A program made the position numbers and the translations under genes. Under the pieces are notes generated by a model, which ran no database searches, had not been told where the DNA came from, and saw only the letters and a list, made by a program, of their open reading frames with translations. Below, piece by piece: positions 1-10,110 of a DNA stretch of 64,000 nucleotides. The DNA comes from Porticoccaceae bacterium (GTDB lineage Bacteria; Pseudomonadota; Gammaproteobacteria; Pseudomonadales; Porticoccaceae). The stretch's first letter is position 1; the number at the start of each line of letters is the position of its first letter. The DNA lies in contig JAJFKC010000007.1 in the NCBI GenBank assembly GCA_021773435.1, positions 1 through 64,000 of the forward strand, in the 5' to 3' direction.

Positions 1-336
1 AAATAGAGTAACGTTTTCAGGTAAACGAAGGTGCTTTGTAATCTGACTGGCTGCATCATGATTTCCAGCCACGATGAAGACACGAATACCAGCCTCACGC
101 AGCCTTCCCATGCGTTCTACAAAATAGAGGCCGGTGTTGTAATCTTTCCAATCGCCGTCGTACAGATCCCCGACCAACAATACGAATGCTACGTCCTCTT
201 CAATTGCCAGATCAATCAGATTATCGAAGGCGCGGCGCGTGGCGCTGCGGATTTCATCCACGGGCGCACCTTCATAGCGCTCTAGGCCATGGAGTGCACT
301 ATCGAGGTGTATATCTGCTGCGTGAATGAATTTCAC
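1..336 (-). CDS. SbcD/YhaO-like metallophosphoesterase, N-terminal part (cut by window edge)
   Basis: The frame is open from a GTG at 336 to the window edge, giving 112 residues. It carries the calcineurin-like nuclease signatures: AADIHLD (residues 7-13), GDLYDGDW (about 55-62) and GNHDA (about 92-96), which bind two metals in the SbcD/Mre11 family. GAGGGAAAGG lies just upstream of the GTG and supports this start. It follows the AAA ATPase gene by about 100 bases on the same strand and is probably the last visible gene of the defence operon. SbcD-like proteins normally pair with an SMC-like ATPase, which would lie beyond the left edge. It could belong to a separate DNA-repair module rather than to the defence system. 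Confidence 0.85.
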   Translation of the reverse strand, partial: MKFIHAADIHLDSALHGLERYEGAPVDEIRSATRRAFDNLIDLAIEEDVAFVLLVGDLYDGDWKDYNTGLYFVERMGRLREAGIRVFIVAGNHDAASQITKHLRLPENVTLF

Positions 337-432
337 AAAACCTTTCCCTCATGCCCCAATATTTGGAAACATTTATGCCCGTATGATGCATGAAGCACTC
401 TTATAAGCTGCATGCAAATCCGTTGCCTGCAC

Positions 433-2616
433 TCACAAATGCAGATCTCGCACTTCTTGATACAGATTAACAAGATGCTCAATAGTCAAATCCAGTATCG
501 GCTCGTACATGAATGAATTCAGGTGAATGTTCGAGCTGACAGTAATGCTTACCTTCTCCAGTGTGCGCATCTCTGGTACCGATGGGGCCAAGGATGTGTA
601 CTCTTTCATGAGGGAACCGAACTGATTATCGGATTGGCACCAGTAGTTTGCGTCGTTCTTTAGTGTTCGCAGTTTGTTGGTACACAGGATTTCGGCTTGC
701 AGGCGTATTGCCATAGACAGCAAAACCTTATCCTCCAAATTCAAGCCATCATGAATATTCTGAGCACATATTTCTTCGGCTTTGGTGAAGAGAAGGGTTT
801 TTACTGGCTGCGTGTTGTTGGTGTCGTGCACAGTACCAAAAAGTCGATTGTATATGTCCAGATAGTTCCCAACAGTGATTTGTTCTGTGTCGTCCTTCCA
901 GTGCAGCAGGCTGGTGAGTTTCAGGTAATCAGCGTCTTGCTCGCCCTTTGTGTATTCGATCAGATTTCTCGTGAAAGGAATGGTGGCGCAAAGAATGCAG
1001 TCGTTGCCAGCCACGTTATTTTTCCATTTCCCGATAAAGTAATTTTTAATACCCTCAGCTTTGGTAAGGCCGATGGAGTTGCTTTCGCGATTTGCCATAA
1101 GGCATCTTTCGTAACGAACAAAAGCGAAGCAGAGCGTTCGGAAAAAATCAAAATTATGGGTCAGAATAATCTGATAAAAAGATTCGGTTTTACTCAGATC
1201 CTCCAAATATTGAACGATGGCATGTTTGTTTTTGTAGTCGAAGGAATCGGCAACATCATCAATGATGAAAAGCGTCTCTTGGTTGGCAAGTTTTCGGGCT
1301 TTGACCTCAAAAATGAAGTTGAGAAGGTAAAGCGCCCTTTTTTCTCCTTGGCTCAGGGTTCTAATTTCAGCGCGCGACCATTCGACTGTATCGGCTCCAT
1401 CTTTGCAAGTGAATTTCAGTCTAGCATTTTCCTTGCCAAGTGCGGCTTGAGTCTGATTGGCCACAGAAAGCGTAAATGGCATATCCACGAAACGGTCGTT
1501 GAAAAGCCCAACGGTCTCTACCCACCTCGGGGCGACCTGTGCGGCGGCGGCTTCAATACTCTTGATTTCGTCTTTGCTTTCGGTATATGAATCCAGATAA
1601 GCCGTTGCATCTGTACTGTTATGCACATAATAAGCCCAAAGCTCTTTGCGGAACTGCACGTGGTTTTCCGGCTTGAGTTTTTCAAGGAAAAACTCGATCT
1701 GAGTCGAAGAAAGGCGCTCTATCAAATCCGTCAAAGCCTGAGTCTGCGCATTTTTGGCAAGACTGGTGCGCAGTTTTTTTAGTGAGTCGTCACCGTCAAT
1801 ACTTGCGTGTATTTCTTGCAGTTTTTGATCAAGTTCCGCTTTGTCGATTGATGTAGTTTCCCCTCTCAAGTGAATACGATGGCCACCTGCAAAAAAGCCC
1901 TGCTTGTCCAGGGTCGAGAAGGATGTTTCAGCCTTCGCTGGATTGAATACACCTTTCTGATAAATCGTTCCGGCTTGGTTAAAAAGCTCTTGGTAGCGCT
2001 CGTTGAACTCGCTTGCGTTGGTTATAAATTCTTTACTCTTCAGAACTTCAGCCACTTTTGGGTCGAAAATAGTTGCGTACTCATAAGGGCTCAAGTCATC
2101 TTCAATAGTCATAGCTTTGATCTTGCCAATGCAAGTGGGCAAGTCCGTTTCACCCAAATCATTTAGGATTGTTCGTTCGATATCGCCTTTTTTGATTTTC
2201 GATTCTTTCTGAAGGGAGTTGGTTAGTTTATTTTTCAACTTGTCGAGGCTGACGAGCAGATCATCGTATTTTGCCTTGTTCTCAGGGTTAACAAGAATAT
2301 CAGTGATGGCCGGACTGTCAGCACTGATGTCAATTTCTGCTTTGAGGACATAAATGGCCTCCCTTGGGATGGCGACTCCGTCCGATTCCACCACACACGT
2401 TGAAGGACGGTTGTAACGTTCCTCTTTTGGTGCTTCGCCTTTGGATAGAGCATCAAAGGTCTTGGCGAGAGAAGACTTCATCAGTCCATTTGGCGCGTAG
2501 ACAGCATAGGCTTTGGCCTTTGGTTTGGCTGGATTAGAACCAATGCCGAAATCGAATTCATGATCCAACGACTGGATGCCGTAACAGTTTTTGAGACTGA
2601 TTTTAAGTTGAATCAT
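433..2616 (-). CDS. AAA_13 / RloC-like ABC-type ATPase
   Basis: This 727-residue protein is an ABC/SMC-type ATPase with a split nucleotide-binding fold. The Walker A variant APNGLMKSS is at 41-49, the ABC signature LSQGE at 421-425, Walker B with IIDDVADSFD at 451-460 and the switch histidine in LTHNFD at 485-490. Residues about 110-360 are charged and helical, as expected for an inserted coiled coil. The C-terminal part contains R550-x3-E554 and H572, resembling the Arg-Glu-His triad of PrrC/RloC anticodon nucleases; that match is only suggestive. Its ATG overlaps the stop of the 59-codon gene upstream (ATGA), so translation is coupled. Role: a likely sensor or effector in the defence operon; nuclease activity is not established. 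Confidence 0.75.
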   Translation of the reverse strand: MIQLKISLKNCYGIQSLDHEFDFGIGSNPAKPKAKAYAVYAPNGLMKSSLAKTFDALSKGEAPKEERYNRPSTCVVESDGVAIPREAIYVLKAEIDISADSPAITDILVNPENKAKYDDLLVSLDKLKNKLTNSLQKESKIKKGDIERTILNDLGETDLPTCIGKIKAMTIEDDLSPYEYATIFDPKVAEVLKSKEFITNASEFNERYQELFNQAGTIYQKGVFNPAKAETSFSTLDKQGFFAGGHRIHLRGETTSIDKAELDQKLQEIHASIDGDDSLKKLRTSLAKNAQTQALTDLIERLSSTQIEFFLEKLKPENHVQFRKELWAYYVHNSTDATAYLDSYTESKDEIKSIEAAAAQVAPRWVETVGLFNDRFVDMPFTLSVANQTQAALGKENARLKFTCKDGADTVEWSRAEIRTLSQGEKRALYLLNFIFEVKARKLANQETLFIIDDVADSFDYKNKHAIVQYLEDLSKTESFYQIILTHNFDFFRTLCFAFVRYERCLMANRESNSIGLTKAEGIKNYFIGKWKNNVAGNDCILCATIPFTRNLIEYTKGEQDADYLKLTSLLHWKDDTEQITVGNYLDIYNRLFGTVHDTNNTQPVKTLLFTKAEEICAQNIHDGLNLEDKVLLSMAIRLQAEILCTNKLRTLKNDANYWCQSDNQFGSLMKEYTSLAPSVPEMRTLEKVSITVSSNIHLNSFMYEPILDLTIEHLVNLYQEVRDLHL

Positions 2617-2792
2617 TTCATCACCGGTCCAGATTTATTCCCCTCAGCTTCCTGTTGGCAGAGTGACATAAGGTCTAAAACGATTTTGTCTGAATGCGCG
2701 GCTTTCTCCAAGAATCGAGTGGCGGCGATTTGGAGGCACTTGGGCCGTTGTTCGGTAAACCATTTGAAAAACGATGTCGAAAACTCACTCAC
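2613..2792 (-). CDS. Small coupled protein between Res and the AAA ATPase (59 aa, unknown)
   Basis: A 60-codon frame exactly fills the space between Res and the AAA ATPase. Its GTG start overlaps the Res stop (GTGA) and its TGA overlaps the ATPase start (ATGA). GGGAGGGG at the end of Res is a good ribosome-binding site. The product begins [12 protein letters not shown] and ends GNKSGPVMK; it is soluble, mixed-charge and probably helical, with two cysteines. I recognise no family. The double 4-base overlap, the fit to the gap and the protein-like composition argue that it is real and was missed because of its size and GTG start. It may be a subunit or regulator of the Res or ATPase component. 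Confidence 0.65.
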   Translation of the reverse strand: MSEFSTSFFKWFTEQRPKCLQIAATRFLEKAAHSDKIVLDLMSLCQQEAEGNKSGPVMK

Positions 2793-5700
2793 AGCATTGC
2801 CCCTCCCATACCGACAATCTCCATCAGTTTTCCATAACTGGTCACCACGTCATACTTCACATGTTCGGGATCTATCTTGCGGTTGATCTCATCGAAGAAT
2901 TTTCGGGCGCATTCAATTTTCGTATGCTCAATTGCGCGCAGTTCCATGGTGGACATTGAGCCTTTGGTCTCTGCTACGAAATAAATGTGCTTGACCGAAC
3001 CTTCCTTGAAGGAAATGGCCCAGTCTGGGTTGTAGTCTCCGACAGGCGTAGGAATCAAGAAACCACGGGGCAGTTTTGCATAAACCACTACCTCGGCGCT
3101 TGTGTCCAACTCCTTCACGAACTCCCTTTCAACCTTGGAGTCGGTGATCACGTAGTCGTAAATGTGGCGCTTGAGCTTCTCGCTGGCTTTGGTGAAATCC
3201 TGGCTACTCTGCCCGGCAGTAAAGATGTCGATATCGTGAGTCTCGGCGATGCCGTCATAGCTTAGATGCTCGATGATGATGGTCGCCTTCTGCTCGTTAA
3301 TCAGACGAGTCACCTCAGCCAAAAAGTGTTCCGGATTCTGCTTGAACTGTTTAAATACCGCAGGCTGAATGCCTTCCAGCATTGCGGCGATGGTTTTGCG
3401 CGTCAGTTGCGTGTTCTCTGCAAGCTTGCCAAGAAGATCGTATGTCACCATCGAGTGTATCGATGCGTTATGCGTTTCGACCGCAGTGTTCTCGAGTTGA
3501 AAACCTTCTCCATGCTTAAGTTGTGAGTCGGTAATCTGGTCGCCCTGGATACCAGACTGAATGGTGTACTGCAAAGGGGTCACCCTTAATTCTTTGTCTA
3601 GTGTGCGGATGCTGTTACGGATGAGCTCACTTGAATCGAACTCGACGCGATAAACCGCCTTCCGGTTTATACGGCTCCAAAGCTCCTTGAACTCCTTCTT
3701 CTCAAAGTTAGTGTTCAGCGGATTGGTCTTTGGCTTGCGATCATCACCCACATCGGGCAACTGGGATTCGCTGAATACGCTGTCTACAAGTGCGAAAATC
3801 TGCGCCGCATGAGGGGCAAGTTCAGGAGTGAGGGCCGCCAGGGTCCCGTTGGCTTTTGCCTCGTGATATTTCTCTACAATCTGCCGGTTTCGATCTACAT
3901 ATCCGTTTTGGATTAGGTAAAACTCAATGTCTTTCGCCTGGTCAGTGGTAATTTCTACTGACCCGGATTCCGTGGTGATAACCTTTCCGGTGAAATAGGC
4001 CTCATCGGCTTTACGCGGCCGTGCCGATAGCGCGTCACTGATCTCGCGCTGCAGGTTGGCAACGAAATCTTTATAGCTCTCGCTGGCAACGACGGTCAGC
4101 ACATTGACATCATGTACGGTCGAAGGGTGATCCATTCGATCACCGTTCTGATTAACAGATATTCTCAGCCCACGACCGACTTCCTGGCGACGAGATATTG
4201 TATTGTCGCTATGCTTGAGCATACACAATACAAACACATTCGGATTGTCCCAGCCTTCACGCAATGCAGAATGCGAAAAGATAAAACGAACATCCTTCTT
4301 TCGTCTTGTTTCCTCATTATCACTCACTGAAGGAAGCTGCAATAATGATTCCTTGTCTTTAAGTATCAAGTCATAAGCATCGACATCATCCGACAGTCCC
4401 GCCTCTTCACCACGTGTCTTAAAACTAGGATCAGTGAGTTTCTTGGTTTTCTTGTCAATCGAAAAATATCCGTTGTGCGTGCGGGTCACCTGAATGTTGG
4501 CCAGATACTGGCGGTAATCCTCGTTGTCGAGCGCCAGTTCCCCCAGGTACTCGTCCTTGAGCTGCTCGTACTCCTCTTCAAAGATCCGACCATACTCACC
4601 TTGTTCGTCGGGCTGGGTGTAGTCGCGATACTTGACCACTTCGTCGATGAAGAAGAGCGAGAGAACTTTGATACCCTGTGCAAAGAGCCGCTGCTCCTTC
4701 TCCAGATGCGCACGAATGGCCTCGCGGATCTGGATTCTCCGCATGGTCAATTCGGTCACATCACCGGTTGCATCACCGGCGGTCAGTACAAGACCATTGG
4801 TGAATTCTACTGTGTCTTTATTGGCGTCAATCTGAGCGATGACAAAACCATGATACTGATCGAGCTCGTTTGACTCGACAAAGAGGTCTTTGCCTTTTTC
4901 GAGCCGTTTCACGATACGCTTGATACCGTTGCCCTGGCGAACTTCTATCTCTATACGGGCCACCGGTGCCTTTTTGGAAATTTCGATGGATTCCAGATAG
5001 AGATAGGCATTGGTACCGGCCAGGCCTTTCACGGCGATGCCGCGCACAGCAATCTTCTTCACCAGTTTCTGGTTATACGCATCCAGGGCATCAAGGCGGT
5101 GGATCTTGTTGTGGGTGGTGCGGTGTGTGGCCGAGTAACGCAGGATCATCAACGGCTTGAACTTGGCCAGCGACTCCATAGTCGCAGCACCTTCCATCTT
5201 CTGTGGTTCGTCGAGAATCACGATGGGGCGATTGCTGCTGATTACATCAATCGGCTTGCGTGATTGAAAATCATCCAGTTCGTCATAAATTCGACGATTG
5301 TCTGCACCACGCGAAGCAAACGCCTGGATATTAATCACCATGACGTTAATGCCCGCGTCCGACGAGAAGCTTTCCAAATGGTGCAGCTGTTTGGAATTGT
5401 AAATGAAAAAACGAACCTTCTTGCCATAGCTCTCGGTGAAATGTTCGGCGGTAATATCCAGGGATTTGAACACCCCTTCACGAATAGCAATGCTAGGCAC
5501 CACGACGATGAACTTGGTCCAGCCGTAGCGTTTGTTCATCTCAAAGATGCTCTTAATGTAACAGTAGGTCTTGCCGGTACCGGTTTCCATCTCGATATCG
5601 AGGTTAACCTTGCATCCTGCGCTGGACACCAGCGTGTCTGACAGCGGCAGATTTTGTCGTCTCTGGACGGCATGGATATTTTCGATGAGCTGAGTATCGG

Positions 5701-5890
5701 TCAGTTGTATATCAGCGTTTTTAAATCCTGTATCAGTCTCTACCGTACTGCCGATGGTTTTGCCTTTGACTACCCGACCTGGGTCTATCCGATACGCAAT
5801 GCCTGAGGTGTTAACCTGTCCGGCAAAGCAGTCAACGACGGACTCAACGGCGCTGGTCTGATAGGGCTGGATCTTGAACTTCAGCTTCAT
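2789..5890 (-). CDS. Type III restriction-modification system, Res subunit (helicase-nuclease)
   Basis: 1033 residues, the usual length of a type III Res subunit. Superfamily 2 helicase motifs are present: METGTGKT (101-108, Walker A), ILDEPQ (225-230, DEPQ box), YSATHR (252-257) and [10 protein letters not shown] (motif VI). A C-terminal PD-(D/E)xK nuclease is visible as P955-D956 with E974-T-K976 in VAETKG. The enzyme translocates along DNA from unmethylated sites and cleaves when complexes meet, working as a complex with Mod. It starts 12 bases after the Mod stop with a GGGGAGC site upstream. All catalytic motifs look intact. Confidence 0.93.
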   Translation of the reverse strand: MKLKFKIQPYQTSAVESVVDCFAGQVNTSGIAYRIDPGRVVKGKTIGSTVETDTGFKNADIQLTDTQLIENIHAVQRRQNLPLSDTLVSSAGCKVNLDIEMETGTGKTYCYIKSIFEMNKRYGWTKFIVVVPSIAIREGVFKSLDITAEHFTESYGKKVRFFIYNSKQLHHLESFSSDAGINVMVINIQAFASRGADNRRIYDELDDFQSRKPIDVISSNRPIVILDEPQKMEGAATMESLAKFKPLMILRYSATHRTTHNKIHRLDALDAYNQKLVKKIAVRGIAVKGLAGTNAYLYLESIEISKKAPVARIEIEVRQGNGIKRIVKRLEKGKDLFVESNELDQYHGFVIAQIDANKDTVEFTNGLVLTAGDATGDVTELTMRRIQIREAIRAHLEKEQRLFAQGIKVLSLFFIDEVVKYRDYTQPDEQGEYGRIFEEEYEQLKDEYLGELALDNEDYRQYLANIQVTRTHNGYFSIDKKTKKLTDPSFKTRGEEAGLSDDVDAYDLILKDKESLLQLPSVSDNEETRRKKDVRFIFSHSALREGWDNPNVFVLCMLKHSDNTISRRQEVGRGLRISVNQNGDRMDHPSTVHDVNVLTVVASESYKDFVANLQREISDALSARPRKADEAYFTGKVITTESGSVEITTDQAKDIEFYLIQNGYVDRNRQIVEKYHEAKANGTLAALTPELAPHAAQIFALVDSVFSESQLPDVGDDRKPKTNPLNTNFEKKEFKELWSRINRKAVYRVEFDSSELIRNSIRTLDKELRVTPLQYTIQSGIQGDQITDSQLKHGEGFQLENTAVETHNASIHSMVTYDLLGKLAENTQLTRKTIAAMLEGIQPAVFKQFKQNPEHFLAEVTRLINEQKATIIIEHLSYDGIAETHDIDIFTAGQSSQDFTKASEKLKRHIYDYVITDSKVEREFVKELDTSAEVVVYAKLPRGFLIPTPVGDYNPDWAISFKEGSVKHIYFVAETKGSMSTMELRAIEHTKIECARKFFDEINRKIDPEHVKYDVVTSYGKLMEIVGMGGAML

Positions 5891-5902
5891 TCCATGCTCC
5901 CC

Positions 5903-7894
5903 TTAAATAGACTTCACGTCGGTGCCCGGAGACATCTGTTTGAATATCTGTTCGACGTTGATCTTGACGGCATCGGACACGAAGCCGTTGTCACGGAAAA
6001 CGACACGCAGAGGCTCAAACCCGGCAAGATGCTTCACAAGCTCTTCATTCACGCCGGTATCGAAGCAGGCGACCAGTGCGTTCTCATCGACAAAGAAAAC
6101 AGTCTTGCCCTGAATGGTTTCCTTACGGATAGGCAGTGAGAGATCCACACCCCAGTCCAACAGGACCTGAAAGAGCAGGTCTTCGGGTTTGCGGTCTGGT
6201 TTGATGTTGTCAACAAAGGCATCGACCTGGGTCTGGTCGATGGCATCCGGCGTGTAATAGACGTCGGCCATGTTCGACGAATCTATTTTCAGGACACGGA
6301 AGCCGATGTCCTTGTTCCACCCTTCGTGATATTCACCTGCTAGTATCTTCTTTCCCGCCCGGCGGATACGCTCCTTTGAAATCTCGGCAATGTTCGGCTT
6401 AATGTTGTTCTTTGTACAAAAGTCGAATGCTTCTTTTGAGTCCTTATTACTTGATGTAATTTCCTCTGGATACTGGATACTTATGAAAACACGTTCTCCT
6501 CCGTCGGCGATATTCAAATTCATTAATGCGTGAGCCAACGTCGATGATCCAGAAAAAAGGTCTAAGCAAACATCTGCATCTGAAGTGGAAAAAGATAGAA
6601 GCCGTTCAAGTAAGGCGACTGGTTTTGGGTTTGAAAAAACTTTCTTTGATTCAGGAAAAAGCTGCTTAAGATCATATGGGCCTGTCCGTCCATCAAGCTC
6701 GAACACACTGGATAACTTGTCTTCATAATCTTTGGCATATACCTTTAATTCAATAATCTTATTATGATCTTCTCCAAAGAGGATTTTTTCTTCGGCAAGC
6801 AACTTGTCCATTGTCTCCCTTGGGAATCTGTAGCCCATCAGCGGTTCTTTGCAGGGCAATTTGGTATCCGGGTGAATTACGTCATACCGATATCCTTCTT
6901 TGCCGGGGTTATGTACGCTCTGGCTGCCCGTATAAACGCCGTCACAATCTATATATTTATATCGATCAAGTGCGCCGAGTTGGCTTTTATTTTCTCTAAA
7001 CCAGTTTGTATATTCGCTTTGCAATTCATCCTGCTTCTTGTATTTTTGAACAAGCTCTTCGCCAATTCTGATTAAAACATTCTTTATATCTGATACTTGT
7101 GACTTCCAAACGTTTTCTAGGGAAAGCTTTGATTTTGCATAGACATGAATGCTTTCATGTTCAACTGCAATATTGGTTGGGTTGTTATCCGTTACATTCT
7201 TCCAAATGATTGTACCGACAAAATTTTCCTCTCCAAATATTTCATCGCAGAGACGCCTGACATTTGCTGTTTCATTGTCATCAATTGCTATAAAAACAAC
7301 TCCGTTATCAGAGAGAATATTTTTGGAAAGTTTAAGTCTTTGATACATCATGGAGAGCCAATCTGAATGAAATCTTCCGTTGGCCTCCGTGTTTGAAACA
7401 AGTCTTTGGCCGTCCTCGTTGAGTTGATTGGACTTCATGAGGTAATCAAATGTGTTTCCTACGAAGTCATCGCGATATATAAGATTATTTCCTTTCTTCC
7501 TGTTATAGGGCGGGTCGATGTAGATCATCTTGACCTTGCCAAGGTAGGTCTCCTGCAGCAGCTTCAATGCCTCCAGATTGTCGCCTTCGATAAACAGGTT
7601 CTTTGTGGTATCAAAGTCCACGCTCTCTTCCCAGCACGGCAGCAGCGTCTTGGCGATAGGCGCGTTGGCGGTGAGTAGCGCCTCCCGTTTGCCAGGCCAG
7701 TTGAGGTGGTAACGTTCCTGCGGACCTTCCACGATGGATTCCGACAATTCCTGCCGCAACTGATCAAAGTCCACCGCCAGCTTCAGTTGGCCATCTTCGC
7801 CCTGGGCCTCGGTCACGCAGCTGGGAAACAGCTCGCGGATGCGGGCGATATTGTCCAGAGTCAGAGCCGGAGAGTGCATTTTCAGTTTGTCCAT
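5903..7894 (-). CDS. Type III restriction-modification system, Mod subunit (adenine DNA methyltransferase)
   Basis: 663 residues with the beta-class order of amino-methyltransferase motifs: catalytic IDPPYN at 126-131 near the N-terminus and the SAM-binding DLFSGSST at 445-452 near the C-terminus. Residues about 145-440 include the target-recognition region. It methylates the recognition site on one strand, protects the host and gives Res its specificity. AGAGGATAAA precedes the ATG. It lies between HerA (89 bases upstream) and Res (12 bases downstream). The target recognition region around 7.4-6.6 kb is visibly more AT-rich than the flanking DNA, as is common in exchangeable specificity domains. 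Confidence 0.93.
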   Translation of the reverse strand: MDKLKMHSPALTLDNIARIRELFPSCVTEAQGEDGQLKLAVDFDQLRQELSESIVEGPQERYHLNWPGKREALLTANAPIAKTLLPCWEESVDFDTTKNLFIEGDNLEALKLLQETYLGKVKMIYIDPPYNRKKGNNLIYRDDFVGNTFDYLMKSNQLNEDGQRLVSNTEANGRFHSDWLSMMYQRLKLSKNILSDNGVVFIAIDDNETANVRRLCDEIFGEENFVGTIIWKNVTDNNPTNIAVEHESIHVYAKSKLSLENVWKSQVSDIKNVLIRIGEELVQKYKKQDELQSEYTNWFRENKSQLGALDRYKYIDCDGVYTGSQSVHNPGKEGYRYDVIHPDTKLPCKEPLMGYRFPRETMDKLLAEEKILFGEDHNKIIELKVYAKDYEDKLSSVFELDGRTGPYDLKQLFPESKKVFSNPKPVALLERLLSFSTSDADVCLDLFSGSSTLAHALMNLNIADGGERVFISIQYPEEITSSNKDSKEAFDFCTKNNIKPNIAEISKERIRRAGKKILAGEYHEGWNKDIGFRVLKIDSSNMADVYYTPDAIDQTQVDAFVDNIKPDRKPEDLLFQVLLDWGVDLSLPIRKETIQGKTVFFVDENALVACFDTGVNEELVKHLAGFEPLRVVFRDNGFVSDAVKINVEQIFKQMSPGTDVKSI

Positions 7895-7983
7895 ATTTTA
7901 TCCTCTTGCCGCCGATGTTTAATCAGCGGTGCAATGTATCTAGTTCGTAGTTCAGTTGCGCACTTGGTGCTGATCGGCGACAT
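7882..7983 (-). CDS. Possible 33-aa coupled ORF between HerA and Mod
   Basis: An ATG directly follows the HerA stop (TGAATG) and opens 33 codons ending 13 bases inside Mod. The product begins MSPISTKCATELRTRY and is strongly basic. Its position suggests translational re-initiation between HerA and Mod, but it is short, has no known family and could be chance. It may be a remnant of a longer gene displaced when SIR2-HerA joined the operon. Confidence 0.25.
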   Translation of the reverse strand: MSPISTKCATELRTRYIAPLIKHRRQEDKIWTN

Positions 7984-10110
7984 TCAAAACGGGATGTCGT
8001 CGTCAAAATTTCCGGCATTTCCAGTTGATTCTTGGTCATCTTCAACTTGTTCTGAGTGCGTCTGCTGCCAATCAGCCGCGATAGTTTCCCAGTCAACTTT
8101 ACGCTCAGCCTGGCCAGACCAAACGGCCCAGAAATCCGGATCATCTGATTTCGGTCTTTGCTCCTCAGGCAAGCTGTTCATCTGCACCAACACGGGCAAT
8201 TCCGATGCCCACCCCAGCAAAATGGCGTGACGGGATGGCAAAGACGGTAAATCACGGAGCAGGCCGCGCAGATTGTCGGGTACCAACTTGTGCACCAGCT
8301 CCTGGTCGCGGTCGTTACTGATGCGGTGCATCAAAAAGCTATTGCACTGAGAAAGCACTGTGGGCGACAGCTCACTCGGGCGCTGTGAGGACAACACAAG
8401 TCCCAAGCCGAACTTGCGCCCCTCACGGGCGATCTTCTCAAAGACCTGGCAGCAGATGGCGGCGGAATTCTGGTTATCCGCGTCGTCCTTGTAGCGCTTG
8501 ATGAAGGTGTGCGCCTCCTCCATCACCAAAACGGTGGGTAAGGTCTTACCGTGGTTCAGTTTGCGGTAACGCTGCAAGGCTTCCAATGTCATGCGGGCAA
8601 TCACGGCGGTTATGATGTGCACCACTTCTGCCGGAACCAGCGAGAGGTCAATAACAGTGACCGTGCCGTTGGAGGCCTGGTCGTCGCCGATGTACTTGCT
8701 GAGCCAGGAATCGAGTGTCAGTTCATCGCCGGCGCCAAAAATGGTTTTCATGCGACTGTCGGACAATATTGTCCGAATACGCATAAGCATTGTTTCAACG
8801 TACTCGGAGACGTTAAGAAGCTCGGCGTTTGCCTCGACACTACGTAATAGCTGATCTCCAGTGAAGGCACGCGGGACGTCGGCGTCGATAGGGAGAATAT
8901 CGGTATCACTTCCCCCGAAAGCGGCATGAGCGGATTTTGCCAAGTTCAGGAATTCGTTAATTTCTGGCCTAGTGAACTCGTAGGTGGGGTATTGCCCACT
9001 ACGCGCATCCGAAAACGCCGTAATTTTATCTCTCAGAGCATCCAAGGATGCTTTTTCTATCCCGTTAAAGGATGCATCTTCAGCGAGACCCTCTTTCCAT
9101 TTCTTGATTTTCTCTAGAAAATTTTTCGGATGTGGAAAGTTTGCCCAAGGACGGCCTGCATTAGCTTCTATTTGAATTATGCTTACAAGTGTTCGGAGGA
9201 AACGACGCGTTTCATGGCTAGGTGTAACCTGAAGAGCAATCTCGCCATCGCGCACCGAACGTAGAGCTTGAATCAATGTTGGCCGCTGAGTTTTTGCACT
9301 CGCTTGAGTAAAGGCACTCCATTCAGCGCTATTCCAGAACCACAAAGGCACATGGAGCTGTTCAATGTCTTTGGAGGACTCTACGGCAAACACCCGCACA
9401 TTGCCCATATCCTTGAAGGTGTTGGCGTACTCGCCATTGGGGTCGAGTACAATAAAACGGGCATTGGGGGCAGTCCCGTCACCACGGGCTTTCTTTGCCG
9501 TGTCCATCGACCAGCGGATCAAGCCCGCAACCGAGCAGGATTTGCCGCTGCCGGTGTTCCCCAGAACAGCCAAATGGCGCCCGAAGAGCCGGTCTGGGTC
9601 AACTTTCACTTCGGCATTGGCAGCCAGCGGGCTGGTGCCGATCATTACGTGGCGGTTGTCGCCTGATTCCACGATGGCGCGCAGCTGATTTTGAGTGGGA
9701 AGCAGTACAGAATCGCCCACGGTCGGATAGCTCTCGACACCGCGCCGAAAGCGATACGTCTCTTTGCCGCTTGCCTCGCTGCCGTCATAAAACAGGCAGC
9801 CCAGTGGGTTCAGGCTCATCTTGCGCAGGGGGTAAGGCAAGTCCACCAGCCCAAAGTCCTGCATACCCTTGCGCTTGGGATACTGTGAGCGCTCGACGGT
9901 TATCCACTCTACCTGGGCAACCAGATGGCCCTCGTCACTGGGGATTAGCACATAGCCATTGATGCGGGGAAACGGACGCGGCGTACCGGTGTTGAGCGCA
10001 ACGCCATCAGGAGCCTCAATCTCCAGCAGTACTTTGATTTCATCGGGCGAGACGAAGTCGATGGTGCCAATGCGCAAAGAATCGGCATAAGCGAGTGGTG
10101 ACAAGCTCAT
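7984..10110 (-). CDS. HerA-like DNA translocase ATPase (partner of SIR2)
   Basis: 708 residues. The N-terminal about 140 residues resemble the HAS barrel of HerA (RIGTIDFVSPDEI near 13-25). Walker A is GNTGSGKS at 184-191 and Walker B is LVMEEAH near 540, followed by SSQRPSELS, typical of the HerA/FtsK fold. HerA forms a hexameric ring; in SIR2-HerA defence pairs it assembles with SIR2 subunits and is needed for NAD cleavage or DNA degradation. Its start overlaps the SIR2 stop by 4 bases (ATGA), so the two are translationally coupled and probably made in fixed ratio. Confidence 0.9.
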   Translation of the reverse strand: MSLSPLAYADSLRIGTIDFVSPDEIKVLLEIEAPDGVALNTGTPRPFPRINGYVLIPSDEGHLVAQVEWITVERSQYPKRKGMQDFGLVDLPYPLRKMSLNPLGCLFYDGSEASGKETYRFRRGVESYPTVGDSVLLPTQNQLRAIVESGDNRHVMIGTSPLAANAEVKVDPDRLFGRHLAVLGNTGSGKSCSVAGLIRWSMDTAKKARGDGTAPNARFIVLDPNGEYANTFKDMGNVRVFAVESSKDIEQLHVPLWFWNSAEWSAFTQASAKTQRPTLIQALRSVRDGEIALQVTPSHETRRFLRTLVSIIQIEANAGRPWANFPHPKNFLEKIKKWKEGLAEDASFNGIEKASLDALRDKITAFSDARSGQYPTYEFTRPEINEFLNLAKSAHAAFGGSDTDILPIDADVPRAFTGDQLLRSVEANAELLNVSEYVETMLMRIRTILSDSRMKTIFGAGDELTLDSWLSKYIGDDQASNGTVTVIDLSLVPAEVVHIITAVIARMTLEALQRYRKLNHGKTLPTVLVMEEAHTFIKRYKDDADNQNSAAICCQVFEKIAREGRKFGLGLVLSSQRPSELSPTVLSQCNSFLMHRISNDRDQELVHKLVPDNLRGLLRDLPSLPSRHAILLGWASELPVLVQMNSLPEEQRPKSDDPDFWAVWSGQAERKVDWETIAADWQQTHSEQVEDDQESTGNAGNFDDDIPF

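Noticed and set aside
697-1590. Long plus-strand open frame (about 300 codons) opposite the AAA ATPase gene
   Set aside because: It is antisense to a gene with intact ATPase motifs and shows no family features of its own.
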